A stretch of 64,000 nucleotides of DNA from Plantibacter sp. Leaf314 (GTDB lineage: Bacteria > Actinomycetota > Actinomycetes > Actinomycetales > Microbacteriaceae). The notes beneath the pieces are model-generated. The model was not told the origin of the DNA, ran no database searches, and saw only the letters and a program-made list of their open reading frames with translations. The position numbers were made by a program, and so were the translations under genes. Position 1 is the stretch's first letter. Each line of letters starts with the position of its first letter. This document shows positions 44,050 to 52,160 of this stretch, in pieces. The stretch lies in assembly GCF_001423185.1 (NCBI RefSeq), contig NZ_LMOB01000001.1, positions 2,741,920-2,805,919 on the forward strand. The letters are read 5' to 3'.

Positions 44050-45540
44050 ATGGACGACCGAGGAGCGACGGGCGACGAGCCGAGCGTCGCCGGAACCGAC
44101 GTTGCGACGTCGAGTACGTCGTTGACGGAGCCTGGCCGTCCGCAGGAGTCCGCCCGTCGCCCGTCCCGCCGCTCCTTTCTGCTCCGCTACCTCTCCCGCT
44201 CGCTCGACCTCGCGGTGTCGGCCGTCCTGATCGTCGCCGTCGCCGGCGTCGTCACGACGCTCATCTCCATCATCGGAACGGCGATCCCAGCCGATCAGGC
44301 CACCGGCTCGTATGGGCTGGAAGCGCCCATCGTGGCGAACGGGCCGTCCGAGGCGGAGCTCTGGTACCAGATGCTCGGTTCGCTCGGCGGCTGGATCCTC
44401 GTCGCCGTCGGGGTCATGCTGCTGCTCGTCCAACCGGTGATGGAGGCGGTCCGTCGGGCGACGCCGTCGCGCGGACTCGCCGTGCTTGCTGCGGTGGCTG
44501 CGGTCGCTGTCGCGGGGGTCGGGTTCGGCGTGCTGGCGATGCTCGGGAACCTGCCCTGGATGGTGGTGACGGGAAGTGTGCCGAACACCTCCGGGTCCGC
44601 GTTCGTGTTCCTCGTGTTCGGCCTCGTCGTCTACGGCATCCCCGTCCTGATCGTCGCCGCCGTCATCGTGCTCCTGACGTTCGTGATCGGTCGCCGAAGG
44701 GTGCGGATCGTGACCAGGGTGCTTGCCCTTCTGGTCGTCGTCGCCGTCATCGTGGCGTCGACCGGAGCGTTCCGCCCACCGCCCGCCCAGGCCGTTGCCG
44801 CGGCACAACGTACGGAGGCCATCGACGGCTTCACCGATGCCCTCGCCGACGTCGACGGAGTCGCCGACATTGACGTCGACGGTCACGGCGCGACCGTCAC
44901 GATGTCGCTCGACGCCGGAGTCGGCCAGGTGCTGGCTGCCGCCAGCGCGGCGAAGCGGGTCGGCGACGACCTCCAGGGCATCGCCATCGTCGTCATCCAG
45001 CGCGAGCCCGACCCGACCTCGCCGGCCCAGCAACAGGACCCGCCGCGCGGTCCTTGGCGCGTGCAGCTCGTACCGAGCGACCGCAGCATCGATGAGATCG
45101 CCGACCAGCTGCAACGGTTGATGCTGACGGAACGGTTGCAGGTCGACATCGACGTCGACGCTGCCGATGGGACGCCGCGCGTCACCGTCTTCTCCATGCA
45201 GGCCTTGCCGGCCGCGGTGCGCGAACTCCGGGAGCTGTATCCGGACGGCGCGTCCTACAGCGTGCAGGACCGCTTCTCGATGGTGGACGATCCGAGTGAG
45301 CTGAGCCCGGCGATGGTCGACGCGATCCTCGCCGTCGTCGAGGCCTACCCGGGCGTCGAGATCGAGGTGACGACGCAACCGAAGCTGTGGATCACCGACG
45401 TCACGCCCGAGCAGGGCGCGGCGATCGTCGCCATCCTGCAGAACCCGGCGCTCGCCGGAACGAGCCCGTCTGGCTACCCGGTCGATTACTCGATCAGCAC
45501 CTCCGGCCCCGACCAGGACCTCGAGGGCACCTTCGGCTGA
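44050..45540 (+). CDS. Five-helix membrane protein of unknown function, tandem copy 2
   Basis: A 496-aa paralogue of the 42463 product with the same order of five helices and the same extracellular domain. The strongest matches are RFSMV-DP--LSPAMVDAI, the QPKL segment followed by DVTPEQGAAI, and the ending NPALAGTSPSGYPVDY...EGTFG. The membrane part has diverged more than the C-terminal domain. Both stop codons are followed by the same GGCCTGCCGGTA, which marks the edge of the duplication. GGGGA precedes the ATG. Function unknown; a paired or heteromeric receptor or sensor is possible. Confidence 0.8.
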   Translation: MDDRGATGDEPSVAGTDVATSSTSLTEPGRPQESARRPSRRSFLLRYLSRSLDLAVSAVLIVAVAGVVTTLISIIGTAIPADQATGSYGLEAPIVANGPSEAELWYQMLGSLGGWILVAVGVMLLLVQPVMEAVRRATPSRGLAVLAAVAAVAVAGVGFGVLAMLGNLPWMVVTGSVPNTSGSAFVFLVFGLVVYGIPVLIVAAVIVLLTFVIGRRRVRIVTRVLALLVVVAVIVASTGAFRPPPAQAVAAAQRTEAIDGFTDALADVDGVADIDVDGHGATVTMSLDAGVGQVLAAASAAKRVGDDLQGIAIVVIQREPDPTSPAQQQDPPRGPWRVQLVPSDRSIDEIADQLQRLMLTERLQVDIDVDAADGTPRVTVFSMQALPAAVRELRELYPDGASYSVQDRFSMVDDPSELSPAMVDAILAVVEAYPGVEIEVTTQPKLWITDVTPEQGAAIVAILQNPALAGTSPSGYPVDYSISTSGPDQDLEGTFG

Positions 45541-45563
45541 CGGCCTGCCGGTAGCGTGAGGGG

Positions 45564-46946
45564 ATGACCTCCGAGCAGCCCACCCGTCTCCAGTTCGGCG
45601 CCTTCGTGATGGACACGGGGTCGCACATGCAGCACGGACTCTGGCGGCACCCGGACGCCCGGCAGCACACCTTCGACGACGTGCAGCTCTGGGTCGACCT
45701 CGCGAAGACGCTCGAGCGCGGACGCTTCGACACGATCTTCTTCGCCGACGTCGTCGGGGTCTACGGCGGCGCCGGTGCGTCGTTCGACGTGAACGCCCGT
45801 GAGGGCATGCAGCTGCCGAGCAACGACCCCTCGATGCTGCTGTCGGCGCTCGCCATCAGCACCGAGCACCTCGGACTCGCCTTCACCTCGTCGATCCTGC
45901 AGGAGCACCCGTTCACCTTCGCGCGCAAGATCTCGACGATCGACCACGCCTCGGGTGGCCGGGTCGGCTGGAACATCGTCACGAGCTTCCTCGAGAACGC
46001 GGCACGCAACTACGGCCTCGACCGCCTCGTCGAGCACGACGAGCGGTACGCGTGGGCGGAGGAGTACGTCGAGGTCGTCGGCAAACTGTGGGAGGGCTCC
46101 TGGGACGACGGCGCACTCCTCGCCGACAAGGCCAGCGGCGTCTTCGCCGACCCGTCGAAGGTGCACCGCATCGACCACGTCGGCGAGCGGTACCGCGTCG
46201 AGGGTCCGCACCTGTCGTCGCCGTCGCCGCAGCGCTCGCCGTTGCTGTTCCAGGCGGGTTCATCGGGTGCCGGCAAGGCGTTCGCAGCGAAGGTGGCCGA
46301 GGTGCAGTTCATGATGGCGCCGAGCATCGAGGCAGCCAGGGCGTCGGCGGAGTCCACGCGCGCCCTCGTCGCATCGACCGGTCGCGACCCACGCGACGTG
46401 AAGTTCTGGCAGGCGATGTCGTTCATCGTCGGCAGCACCGAGGAGGAGGCGAAGCGCATCGAGGCCGAGTACGACGAGTACCTCTCCGCCGACGCGTTCC
46501 TCGCGCACTCCAACCTCGGGACGGACCAGGCGACCGGGAAGCCGATCGACCCCGAGACGCCGCTCAAGGACGTCGAGACGCAGGGCGGCCACAGCATGCT
46601 CGAGGCCCTCAAGGCCCTGTCACCCGATCGCGAGCCGACGGTGCGCGACCTCGCGAAGCTCACGGCGAAGCTCCGCGGCCGCGTCGTGGGGACGCCCGAG
46701 CAGATCGCCGACCACCTCGCCGAGTGGCGGGCCGCGGGGATCGACGGCATCAACGTCGCCAACTGGATGATCCCGTCGAGCTACGAGGTCTTCGTCGACG
46801 AGGTCATGCCGGTGCTGCAGGAGCGTGGGCTCGCGCAGCGCGAGTACGCACCGGGCACGCTCCGGGAGAAGCTGTTCGGCGCCGAGCCGACGCTGCCGGA
46901 GACGCACCCGCTGCGCGCGTACCGCGGGGCGTTCGCCGGTCGCTGA
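45564..46946 (+). CDS. NtaA/SnaA/DszA-family FMN-dependent monooxygenase, A
   Basis: A 460-aa bacterial-luciferase-like (LLM) monooxygenase of the group containing nitrilotriacetate monooxygenase NtaA, SnaA and DszA. It uses FMNH2 supplied by a separate reductase. Landmarks: LWVDLAKTLERGRFDTIFFA (about 42-61), STIDHASGGRVGWNIVTSF (about 129-147), GPHLSSPSPQRSPLLFQAGS and the C-terminal REYAPGTLREKLFG. ATG 45564 follows TAGCGT by 6 nt. It converges on the SfnB-like gene only 19 bp away, so the two are separate transcription units. No flavin reductase is encoded in this window. Confidence 0.92.
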   Translation: MTSEQPTRLQFGAFVMDTGSHMQHGLWRHPDARQHTFDDVQLWVDLAKTLERGRFDTIFFADVVGVYGGAGASFDVNAREGMQLPSNDPSMLLSALAISTEHLGLAFTSSILQEHPFTFARKISTIDHASGGRVGWNIVTSFLENAARNYGLDRLVEHDERYAWAEEYVEVVGKLWEGSWDDGALLADKASGVFADPSKVHRIDHVGERYRVEGPHLSSPSPQRSPLLFQAGSSGAGKAFAAKVAEVQFMMAPSIEAARASAESTRALVASTGRDPRDVKFWQAMSFIVGSTEEEAKRIEAEYDEYLSADAFLAHSNLGTDQATGKPIDPETPLKDVETQGGHSMLEALKALSPDREPTVRDLAKLTAKLRGRVVGTPEQIADHLAEWRAAGIDGINVANWMIPSSYEVFVDEVMPVLQERGLAQREYAPGTLREKLFGAEPTLPETHPLRAYRGAFAGR

Positions 46947-46965
46947 GGTCGGCGGCCGCGGTGGG

Positions 46966-48207
46966 CTACTCCGGCTTCGCCGTACCGACGGCCCAGACGA
47001 AGGGCGGCGGGGTGCCGTTGATCGACCAGTCGCCGACGATCCGCGTCTTGTAGATCACCGGGTTGTGGGAAGCGACCGTGCGCGCGTTCCGCCAGTGCCG
47101 GTCGAGCGCGTTCGTCCGACTGACCGCTGAGGCCCCCAGCGTGTTGAAGAGCAGCGTCGCCGATCGCGGAACGAGCTCCGACAGCACCACCTGCGCCTGA
47201 GCCGAACGGATCTCGGCCTCGATGTTCGCGTGCAGGTCGTCCGCGGAGTCACGGTCGGCGGCCGTGATCGATGCCCGCTCGATGGCCGCGGCGACCCCGA
47301 GGACCGCCTGCTTCGCGACGAACGCGATCGACGAGATCTCGCCGACGACCGCCTGGATCTGGCCATCGTCCTTCACGAGCGGCGCGAGCCCGTGACTGTA
47401 GACGCGGGTGCGGGCGCGGATCTGCTCGCCGGCCTCGCGCTCCACCGCGGCCGCGATGCCCGCGTGCACCGCGATGAGCACGTGCTGGTACAGCGCCGTC
47501 TGGTACCGGAAGCGGTCGCTGAACGCGTGCACCTGGTCGGCGTCGACGACGGCGTCCTCGAACACGATCGTGCCGGTGCCGGTGAGCTGCTGGCCGAAGC
47601 CGTCCCAGTCGTCGGCGATCGAAACGCCCGGCTGCTCGGTGCGCACCAGGACGGTGACCTCGGTGTCGGGCTGCCCCTCGACGACGAGGCGCGCGGTCGC
47701 ATCGGTCCAATCGGCGTAGATGCTGCCCGTCGTGTAGAACTTGCGGCCGTTCACGACGTAGCCGCCGTCGCGCTCGGTGACGACCGTGCCGGACACGCCC
47801 AGCGCGCCGGAACCGACCTCGCTCCAGGCGTTCCCGACGATCTCACCGGCGACGAAGCGTTCGAGCCACGCCGTGCGGCGGTCGCTCGGCGCTGCGACAA
47901 GCTGGTCCTCGACGAGGGCGATGTGGCCGCGGAAGATCTGCGGCAGGTTCGAGTCCGCGGCCGCGAGCTCGATGAGGAGCTCGGTGAACTCAGGGAAGGT
48001 GAGGCCCGAGCCACCGAACTCAGTGGGGACGCGGAGGGCGCCGAAACCGGCGGCGGCGAGCTGCCGCACCTCCTCGCGCGGGAGCCGGTGCTCGAGCTCA
48101 CGCTCGACGGCGCCGGCCTGGATCTCCGCGAACAGCGGGAGGAGGCGCTCGCGGGCGGCCGCGAAGCCGACCGGACGGGCGGTGGAGGTGGTGGGTGCGG
48201 AGGACAT
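46966..48207 (-). CDS. SfnB/DszC-like flavin monooxygenase, C
   Basis: A 413-aa acyl-CoA-dehydrogenase-fold monooxygenase close to the two at 30320-32739. Shared landmarks are VPTEFGGSGLTFPEFTELLI, VNGRKFYTTGSIYADWTDA, GFGQQLTGTGTIVFEDAVVD and LDRHWRNARTVASHNP. It is the last gene of the minus-strand cluster, separated from the next dehydrogenase gene by 123 bp that contain an inverted pair of the 22-bp repeat. It probably oxygenates a sulfur compound, by family precedent. Confidence 0.86.
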   Translation of the reverse strand: MSSAPTTSTARPVGFAAARERLLPLFAEIQAGAVERELEHRLPREEVRQLAAAGFGALRVPTEFGGSGLTFPEFTELLIELAAADSNLPQIFRGHIALVEDQLVAAPSDRRTAWLERFVAGEIVGNAWSEVGSGALGVSGTVVTERDGGYVVNGRKFYTTGSIYADWTDATARLVVEGQPDTEVTVLVRTEQPGVSIADDWDGFGQQLTGTGTIVFEDAVVDADQVHAFSDRFRYQTALYQHVLIAVHAGIAAAVEREAGEQIRARTRVYSHGLAPLVKDDGQIQAVVGEISSIAFVAKQAVLGVAAAIERASITAADRDSADDLHANIEAEIRSAQAQVVLSELVPRSATLLFNTLGASAVSRTNALDRHWRNARTVASHNPVIYKTRIVGDWSINGTPPPFVWAVGTAKPE

Positions 48208-48234
48208 CTGGTTCCGTTCCGTTGGCGGCTGGGG

Positions 48235-48311
48235 CCCTTCGACAAGCTCAGGGACCGGTGATGGGGTGCTCAGGGACCGGCGGTCGTCCGGTCCCTGAGC
48301 CTGTCGAAGGG
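48235..48311. repeat. Inverted pair of the 22-bp repeat
   Basis: A forward copy (48235-48256, A variant TTCGACAAGCTCAG) and a reverse copy (48290-48311) face each other with a fragment CTCAGGGACCGG between them. Together they can form a 22-bp stem with a 33-nt loop between two genes of the same strand. Confidence 0.85.
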
Positions 48312-48330
48312 CGGGGCAGGGGCGGGTGGC

Positions 48331-49593
48331 CTAGGTGTACAGCGAGATGGGCTGCAGCTCGCCGTTCAGGTGGTTGGCCCCGACCTCGAGCTTCTTGTAG
48401 TCGACCGGGTCGTGGAGGGAGTGCGTGCGCACGTTGCGCCAGAACAGGTCGAGGCCCACGGACGCCTTCGCCGAACTGGAACCGGTGACCTCGAAGATCC
48501 GGTTCGAGACCTCGATGCCGAGCTCGGTCGACACGACCTTGAGCTTCGCGATCTCGATGGCGACCGCGCCGCGGTCCGCCGCCGTCACCTCGGCACCGCG
48601 GGCGATGATGCGGTCGAACCGGGCGTTGGTGCGGTCCGCGAGCGCTTCGACGGCGGCGATCGACGAGACGAACTCGCCGACGACGCGCTGCACGAACGGG
48701 TCGTCGCGGTAGGTCTCGGCGTGGCTGAGGAACCAGGCGTTCTTGCGGGCGCGGACGAGCTCCGTGCCCTGCGCCAGTGCCCCCTCCGCGATGCCGAGGT
48801 AGAGGTTGCCGAAGGCGAGCTGGATGCCGGGCGTCACGAGCGAGGAGAACGGTTCGTCGCCGACGGTGCCGAGGATGTCGGCCTGCTCGACGAGGACGTC
48901 CTCGAAGCGCACCGAGCCGGAAGCCGACAGTCGCTGCCCGAGTGCGTCCCAGTCGCCGAGGTAGGCGATGCCGTCGCGGTCGTGGTCGAGGACGAACTGG
49001 AAGATCGTGCCGTCGTGGTCGCCACCGCGGACCACGGCGTTGACGAGGATGACGTCGCCCGCCGAGGCGCCCGTGGAGAAGCGCTTGAGGCCGTTGAGGC
49101 GGAAGGCGTCGCCGTCCTGCGTGAGCGAGAGGTCGGGGTCGGTCGGGTTGACGGAGTCGCCCCAGATCCAGCGGCCCGCCACCGTCTTCCGGTGCCAGTC
49201 GGCCTGGGTGGCCGGTTCCGCGGTGAAGCCGATGTTGCCCGCGTTGATGTAGTGGTACGCGAGGAGCTGGCCGATGGAGGCGTCGACGCGCGACAGGATG
49301 CGGATGACCCGGAAGGCGCTCTCCCAGTGCCCGCCTCCGCCGCCGAACTCGGCCGGGTCGAGGAGGTTGACGAGCCCGGCGTCGCGGAGGAGGTCGAGTT
49401 CGTTCGTGGGGTCGAGGTTGGCGCGGTCGCGCTCGAGGACGTCGACGGCGAGCCGGGTCGCGACCTCGGTGGCGACGGCGTCCCAGTGCGCGAGCTCGGC
49501 CTCGTCGGCGTTGCCCGACCAGTACGTGCGTCCTTCGGGGACCTGCCGCCCGGTCACTGAGCCTGTCGAAGTGCTGATCGTGTCGATGCTCAT
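48331..49593 (-). CDS. Acyl-CoA-dehydrogenase-fold (DszC-like) monooxygenase, D
   Basis: A 420-aa enzyme more distant from the other three. Features: GLVNLLDPAEFGGGGGHWES (about 74-93), ASIGQLLAYHYINAGNIGFT, the beta-domain DALGQRLSASGSVRFEDVLV and LDLFWRNVRTHSLHDPVDYK at the C-terminus. It resembles the DszC/desulfurisation group with an HDP in place of SHNP. ATG 49593 overlaps the upstream LLM gene (ATGA). Codons 5-12 (TISTSTGS) come from a genomic 22-bp repeat copy lying at the start of the gene. Confidence 0.86.
   Translation of the reverse strand: MSIDTISTSTGSVTGRQVPEGRTYWSGNADEAELAHWDAVATEVATRLAVDVLERDRANLDPTNELDLLRDAGLVNLLDPAEFGGGGGHWESAFRVIRILSRVDASIGQLLAYHYINAGNIGFTAEPATQADWHRKTVAGRWIWGDSVNPTDPDLSLTQDGDAFRLNGLKRFSTGASAGDVILVNAVVRGGDHDGTIFQFVLDHDRDGIAYLGDWDALGQRLSASGSVRFEDVLVEQADILGTVGDEPFSSLVTPGIQLAFGNLYLGIAEGALAQGTELVRARKNAWFLSHAETYRDDPFVQRVVGEFVSSIAAVEALADRTNARFDRIIARGAEVTAADRGAVAIEIAKLKVVSTELGIEVSNRIFEVTGSSSAKASVGLDLFWRNVRTHSLHDPVDYKKLEVGANHLNGELQPISLYT
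49552..49573 (-). repeat. 22-bp repeat within the N-terminal codons of gene 48331-49593
   Basis: A CACT-variant copy (GGTCACTGAGCCTGTCGAAG on the plus strand) read as part of STSTGSVTG. Confidence 0.85.
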
Positions 49594-51071
49594 GCTGAAG
49601 CTCCTTCGGTGGCGTATGCGGTGTCGTCGGCCGCGTGGGCGGTCGCGGTCTCGGTGTCGAACAGGGACGGCGCGGTGTCGTCGGCGGCACTCGGCCGCCC
49701 CGCGTAGGCGCCGCGGTACCGGTGGGCGGGGTGCCACTCGGGGATCACTGGCGAGCCGGTGCCATTGAGGCGCCCACGGAGGGTGCCCTCCGGGTACTCA
49801 TCCCACACCCGGCCGCGGCGGCGGAGTTCCGGCACGAGGAGGTCGACGACGGCCTCGAACGTGCCCGGCGTGATGACGTAGGCGAGGTTGAACCCGTCGG
49901 TGCCGGCCACGTCGATCCAGCGTTCGATCTCGTCGGCGACCGTCGCCGCGCTGCCGACGAACACCGGGCCGATCCCGCCGATGCCGATGTAGTGGGCGAT
50001 GTCGCGCGGCGTCCACTCGCGGTCCGGGTCGGCGAGCGTGAAGATCGCGAGCGCGGACCGGGCGGCGTCGGTGTCGACGTACTTGAGCGGTTTGTCCGGG
50101 TCGAAGGAGGAGAGGTCGAGGCCGGACCAGCCGCCGTAGAGGGTGAGTGCGCCGTCGAGTGAGACGTACTGCTGGTACTCCTCGTACTTCGCCTGCGCCT
50201 CCTCGTCGGTCTCGGCGACGATCGCGGTGGCGAGCGTGAGGATCTTGACGCTGTCGCGAGGGCGCCCGAGGGCTTCGGCGCGGTCGCGGATGTCGTCGGT
50301 CGTCTTGCGGGTCAGCTCGGGGACGAGTCCGTTGATGAAGACGGCCTCGCCGTGGGTCGCGGCGAACTGGCGGCCGCGGGCGGAGGCGCCGGCCTGGAAG
50401 ATGACGGGCGTGCGCTGCGGTGACGGCTCCGAGAGGTGGATGCCGGGCACCTGGAAGTGCTCGCCGTGGTGGTCGATGGGGTGGACCTTCGTCGGGTCGG
50501 TGTAGACGCCGTTCTCGCGGTCGATGACGACGGCGCCGTCCTCCCACGACCCCTCCCACAGCTTGTAGGTGACGTCGAGGAACTCCTCGCCGATGCCATA
50601 GCGGTCGTCGTGCCCGATCTGCTGGGTCAGTCCGAGGTTGCGGGCCGCCGAGTCGAGGTAGGAGGTGACGACGTTCCAGCCGATGCGCCCCTTCGTGAAG
50701 TGGTCGAGCGTCGAGAACCGGCGGGCGAGCGCGTAGGGCAGTTCGTAGGTGGACGCGACGGTGACGCCGAAGCCGAGGTGCTCGGTCGCCTTCGCCATGG
50801 CGGACACCTGGATGACCGGGTCGCCGACGGGGAGCTGGGCGGAGTCGATGAGCGCGGGTGCCGAGGAGTGCCGGTAGACGTCGTAGATGCCCACGACGTC
50901 GGCGATGAACAGGGCGTCGAAGGTGCCGCGCTCGAGGAGCTTGGCGAGGTCGATCCAGTAATCGATGTCGTTGTACCGGTGGGCTTCGTTGGCCGGGTGC
51001 TTCCACAGGCCGGGAGCCTGATGGGTGACGCAGCTCATGTCGAACGCGTTGAGGATGATGCGCTTGCTCAC
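49590..51071 (-). CDS. NtaA/SnaA/DszA-family FMN-dependent monooxygenase, B
   Basis: A 493-aa LLM monooxygenase: IDLAKLLERGTFDALFIADV (about 43-62), FSTLDHFTKGRIGWNVVTSY, LSEPSPQRTPVIFQAGASAR and the C-terminal DEYPEGTLRGRLNG. After the usual end (HRYRGAYAG) it has a roughly 38-residue polar Ala/Thr/Asp tail. The GTG at 51071 was chosen because the product then begins KRIILNAFDMSC, the normal family start; no strong Shine-Dalgarno is present. It is first in the minus-strand cluster and divergent from the TetR gene, whose palindromic operator lies 161 bp upstream. Confidence 0.9.
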   Translation of the reverse strand: MSKRIILNAFDMSCVTHQAPGLWKHPANEAHRYNDIDYWIDLAKLLERGTFDALFIADVVGIYDVYRHSSAPALIDSAQLPVGDPVIQVSAMAKATEHLGFGVTVASTYELPYALARRFSTLDHFTKGRIGWNVVTSYLDSAARNLGLTQQIGHDDRYGIGEEFLDVTYKLWEGSWEDGAVVIDRENGVYTDPTKVHPIDHHGEHFQVPGIHLSEPSPQRTPVIFQAGASARGRQFAATHGEAVFINGLVPELTRKTTDDIRDRAEALGRPRDSVKILTLATAIVAETDEEAQAKYEEYQQYVSLDGALTLYGGWSGLDLSSFDPDKPLKYVDTDAARSALAIFTLADPDREWTPRDIAHYIGIGGIGPVFVGSAATVADEIERWIDVAGTDGFNLAYVITPGTFEAVVDLLVPELRRRGRVWDEYPEGTLRGRLNGTGSPVIPEWHPAHRYRGAYAGRPSAADDTAPSLFDTETATAHAADDTAYATEGASA

Positions 51072-51231
51072 AGGGATACCACCGGGTCGTCTCGTCGAGG
51101 CTGGGGCCGGCGGCCGGTCACGGCGCCGTCCAGCACGACGGTACTCGCGGGCTCCGAAGCTCGCGAGGGCCCCGAAACAGAGCGTCACATGGTGCGTCGG
51201 AACCGCCCCGACGCCCGGCTGCTTCTCAGCA

Positions 51232-51259
51232 TTACTTTACCTTACGTAAGCTAAAGTAA
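51232..51259. promoter_or_regulatory. 28-bp palindromic TetR operator
   Basis: Half-sites TTACTTTA-C-CTTAC and GTAAG-C-TAAAGTAA match perfectly except for one symmetric pair (51240/51251). The right half contains TAAAGT (51252-51257), 7 nt before the TetR start codon, so binding would repress the tetR-SMR operon and may also affect the divergent monooxygenase genes. Confidence 0.8.
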
Positions 51260-51264
51260 CTCGC

Positions 51265-51801
51265 ATGAGACCCAGTGCACGGAACGAGATCCTCGACGCG
51301 GCCGTCCGCGTCGTCGACGCCTCAGGCGAGGCGAACATCACCTACGAAGCGGTCGCCCAGGAGGTCGGCCTGACGAAGGCCGGGCTGCGGTATCACTTCC
51401 CCTCGCGCGACGCGATGATGATCGCGGTCATCGAGCACGTCGTCGGCCGCTGGCAGCGTGAGCTCGTCGAGGAACTGGGTGGGCCGCTCGAGGAGTCCAC
51501 CCTCGAGGAGCGGGTGCGGGCCTTCGTCACCTTCGCCGGTGACGGTGGCGCGAGCCAGGGCGAGTTCGTCGTGTTCGCGGAGGCGGTCCGCCGCCCCGAG
51601 CTCGCGGCTCCCTGGCTCGAATACCTGCGCACCTGGTTCGGCTTCGGCGAGGACGCCGACGCCACCACCCTGCTCCTCGTCTGGCTGGCCGCGAACGGCC
51701 TCTGGATCGCCGAGGCGACCGGCATCATCGACGTCGGACGCGAGCAGCGCGCCGAGCTCGTCGCACGGCTGCTCGCGCTCGCCGGAGGTGGTTCCCGATG
51801 A
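51265..51801 (+). CDS. TetR-family transcriptional regulator
   Basis: A 178-aa TetR repressor. The N-terminal helix-turn-helix is at about 5-50 (NEILDAAVRVVDASGEANIT, AQEVGLTKAGLRYHFPSRDA, with GLRYHF in the recognition helix). The C-terminal ligand domain is short (ERVRAFVTFAGDGGASQGEF). It overlaps the first SMR gene by ATGA, so it is co-transcribed with the exporter pair it presumably controls. It is autoregulated through the 28-bp palindrome immediately upstream. Confidence 0.93.
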   Translation: MRPSARNEILDAAVRVVDASGEANITYEAVAQEVGLTKAGLRYHFPSRDAMMIAVIEHVVGRWQRELVEELGGPLEESTLEERVRAFVTFAGDGGASQGEFVVFAEAVRRPELAAPWLEYLRTWFGFGEDADATTLLLVWLAANGLWIAEATGIIDVGREQRAELVARLLALAGGGSR

Positions 51802-52160
51802 GGAAGTGGCTCATCCTCTCCGCAGCCATCCTGCTGGAGGTCACGGCGACGCTCTCGCTCCGTGGCGCGATCGAGGATCCACGGTGGGTGATCCTCGCGG
51901 TGGTCGGCTACTCGGGTTCCTTCGTCGCGCTGTCCCTGCTGCTCCGGATGGGCGTGCCGATCGGTGTCGTGTACGGCATCTGGGCGGCCGCCGGCGTCGC
52001 GCTCACCGCGGTGCTCGCCTCCGTCGTGTTCGGTGAGCAGTTCACCCTCCCGATCGGGATCGGCATCGCGATCGTGATCGCCGGGGTCGTGCTCGTCGAG
52101 ACCGGCCACGGGCCCGACGGGGCGAAACCCGCCGCATCGACCGAGGAGGTCGGCGCATGA
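51798..52160 (+). CDS. SMR-family drug/metabolite exporter subunit 1
   Basis: A 120-aa small multidrug resistance protein with four transmembrane helices. The essential membrane glutamate is E14 in AAILLEVTATLSLR. Helix 3 carries GVVYGIWAAAGVALTAV, the dimer-packing motif, and helix 4 IGIGIAIVIAGVVLVETG. The short tail is Ala/Pro-rich. It overlaps both TetR and the second SMR gene by ATGA. Heteromeric SMR pairs such as EbrAB need both subunits. Confidence 0.93.
   Translation: MRKWLILSAAILLEVTATLSLRGAIEDPRWVILAVVGYSGSFVALSLLLRMGVPIGVVYGIWAAAGVALTAVLASVVFGEQFTLPIGIGIAIVIAGVVLVETGHGPDGAKPAASTEEVGA

Noticed and set aside
42766..45378. An 870-codon open frame on the minus strand opposite the tandem membrane proteins
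   Set aside because: Arg/Asp/Gly/His-rich antisense shadow. The plus-strand genes have start signals, plausible membrane helices and clear paralogy to each other.
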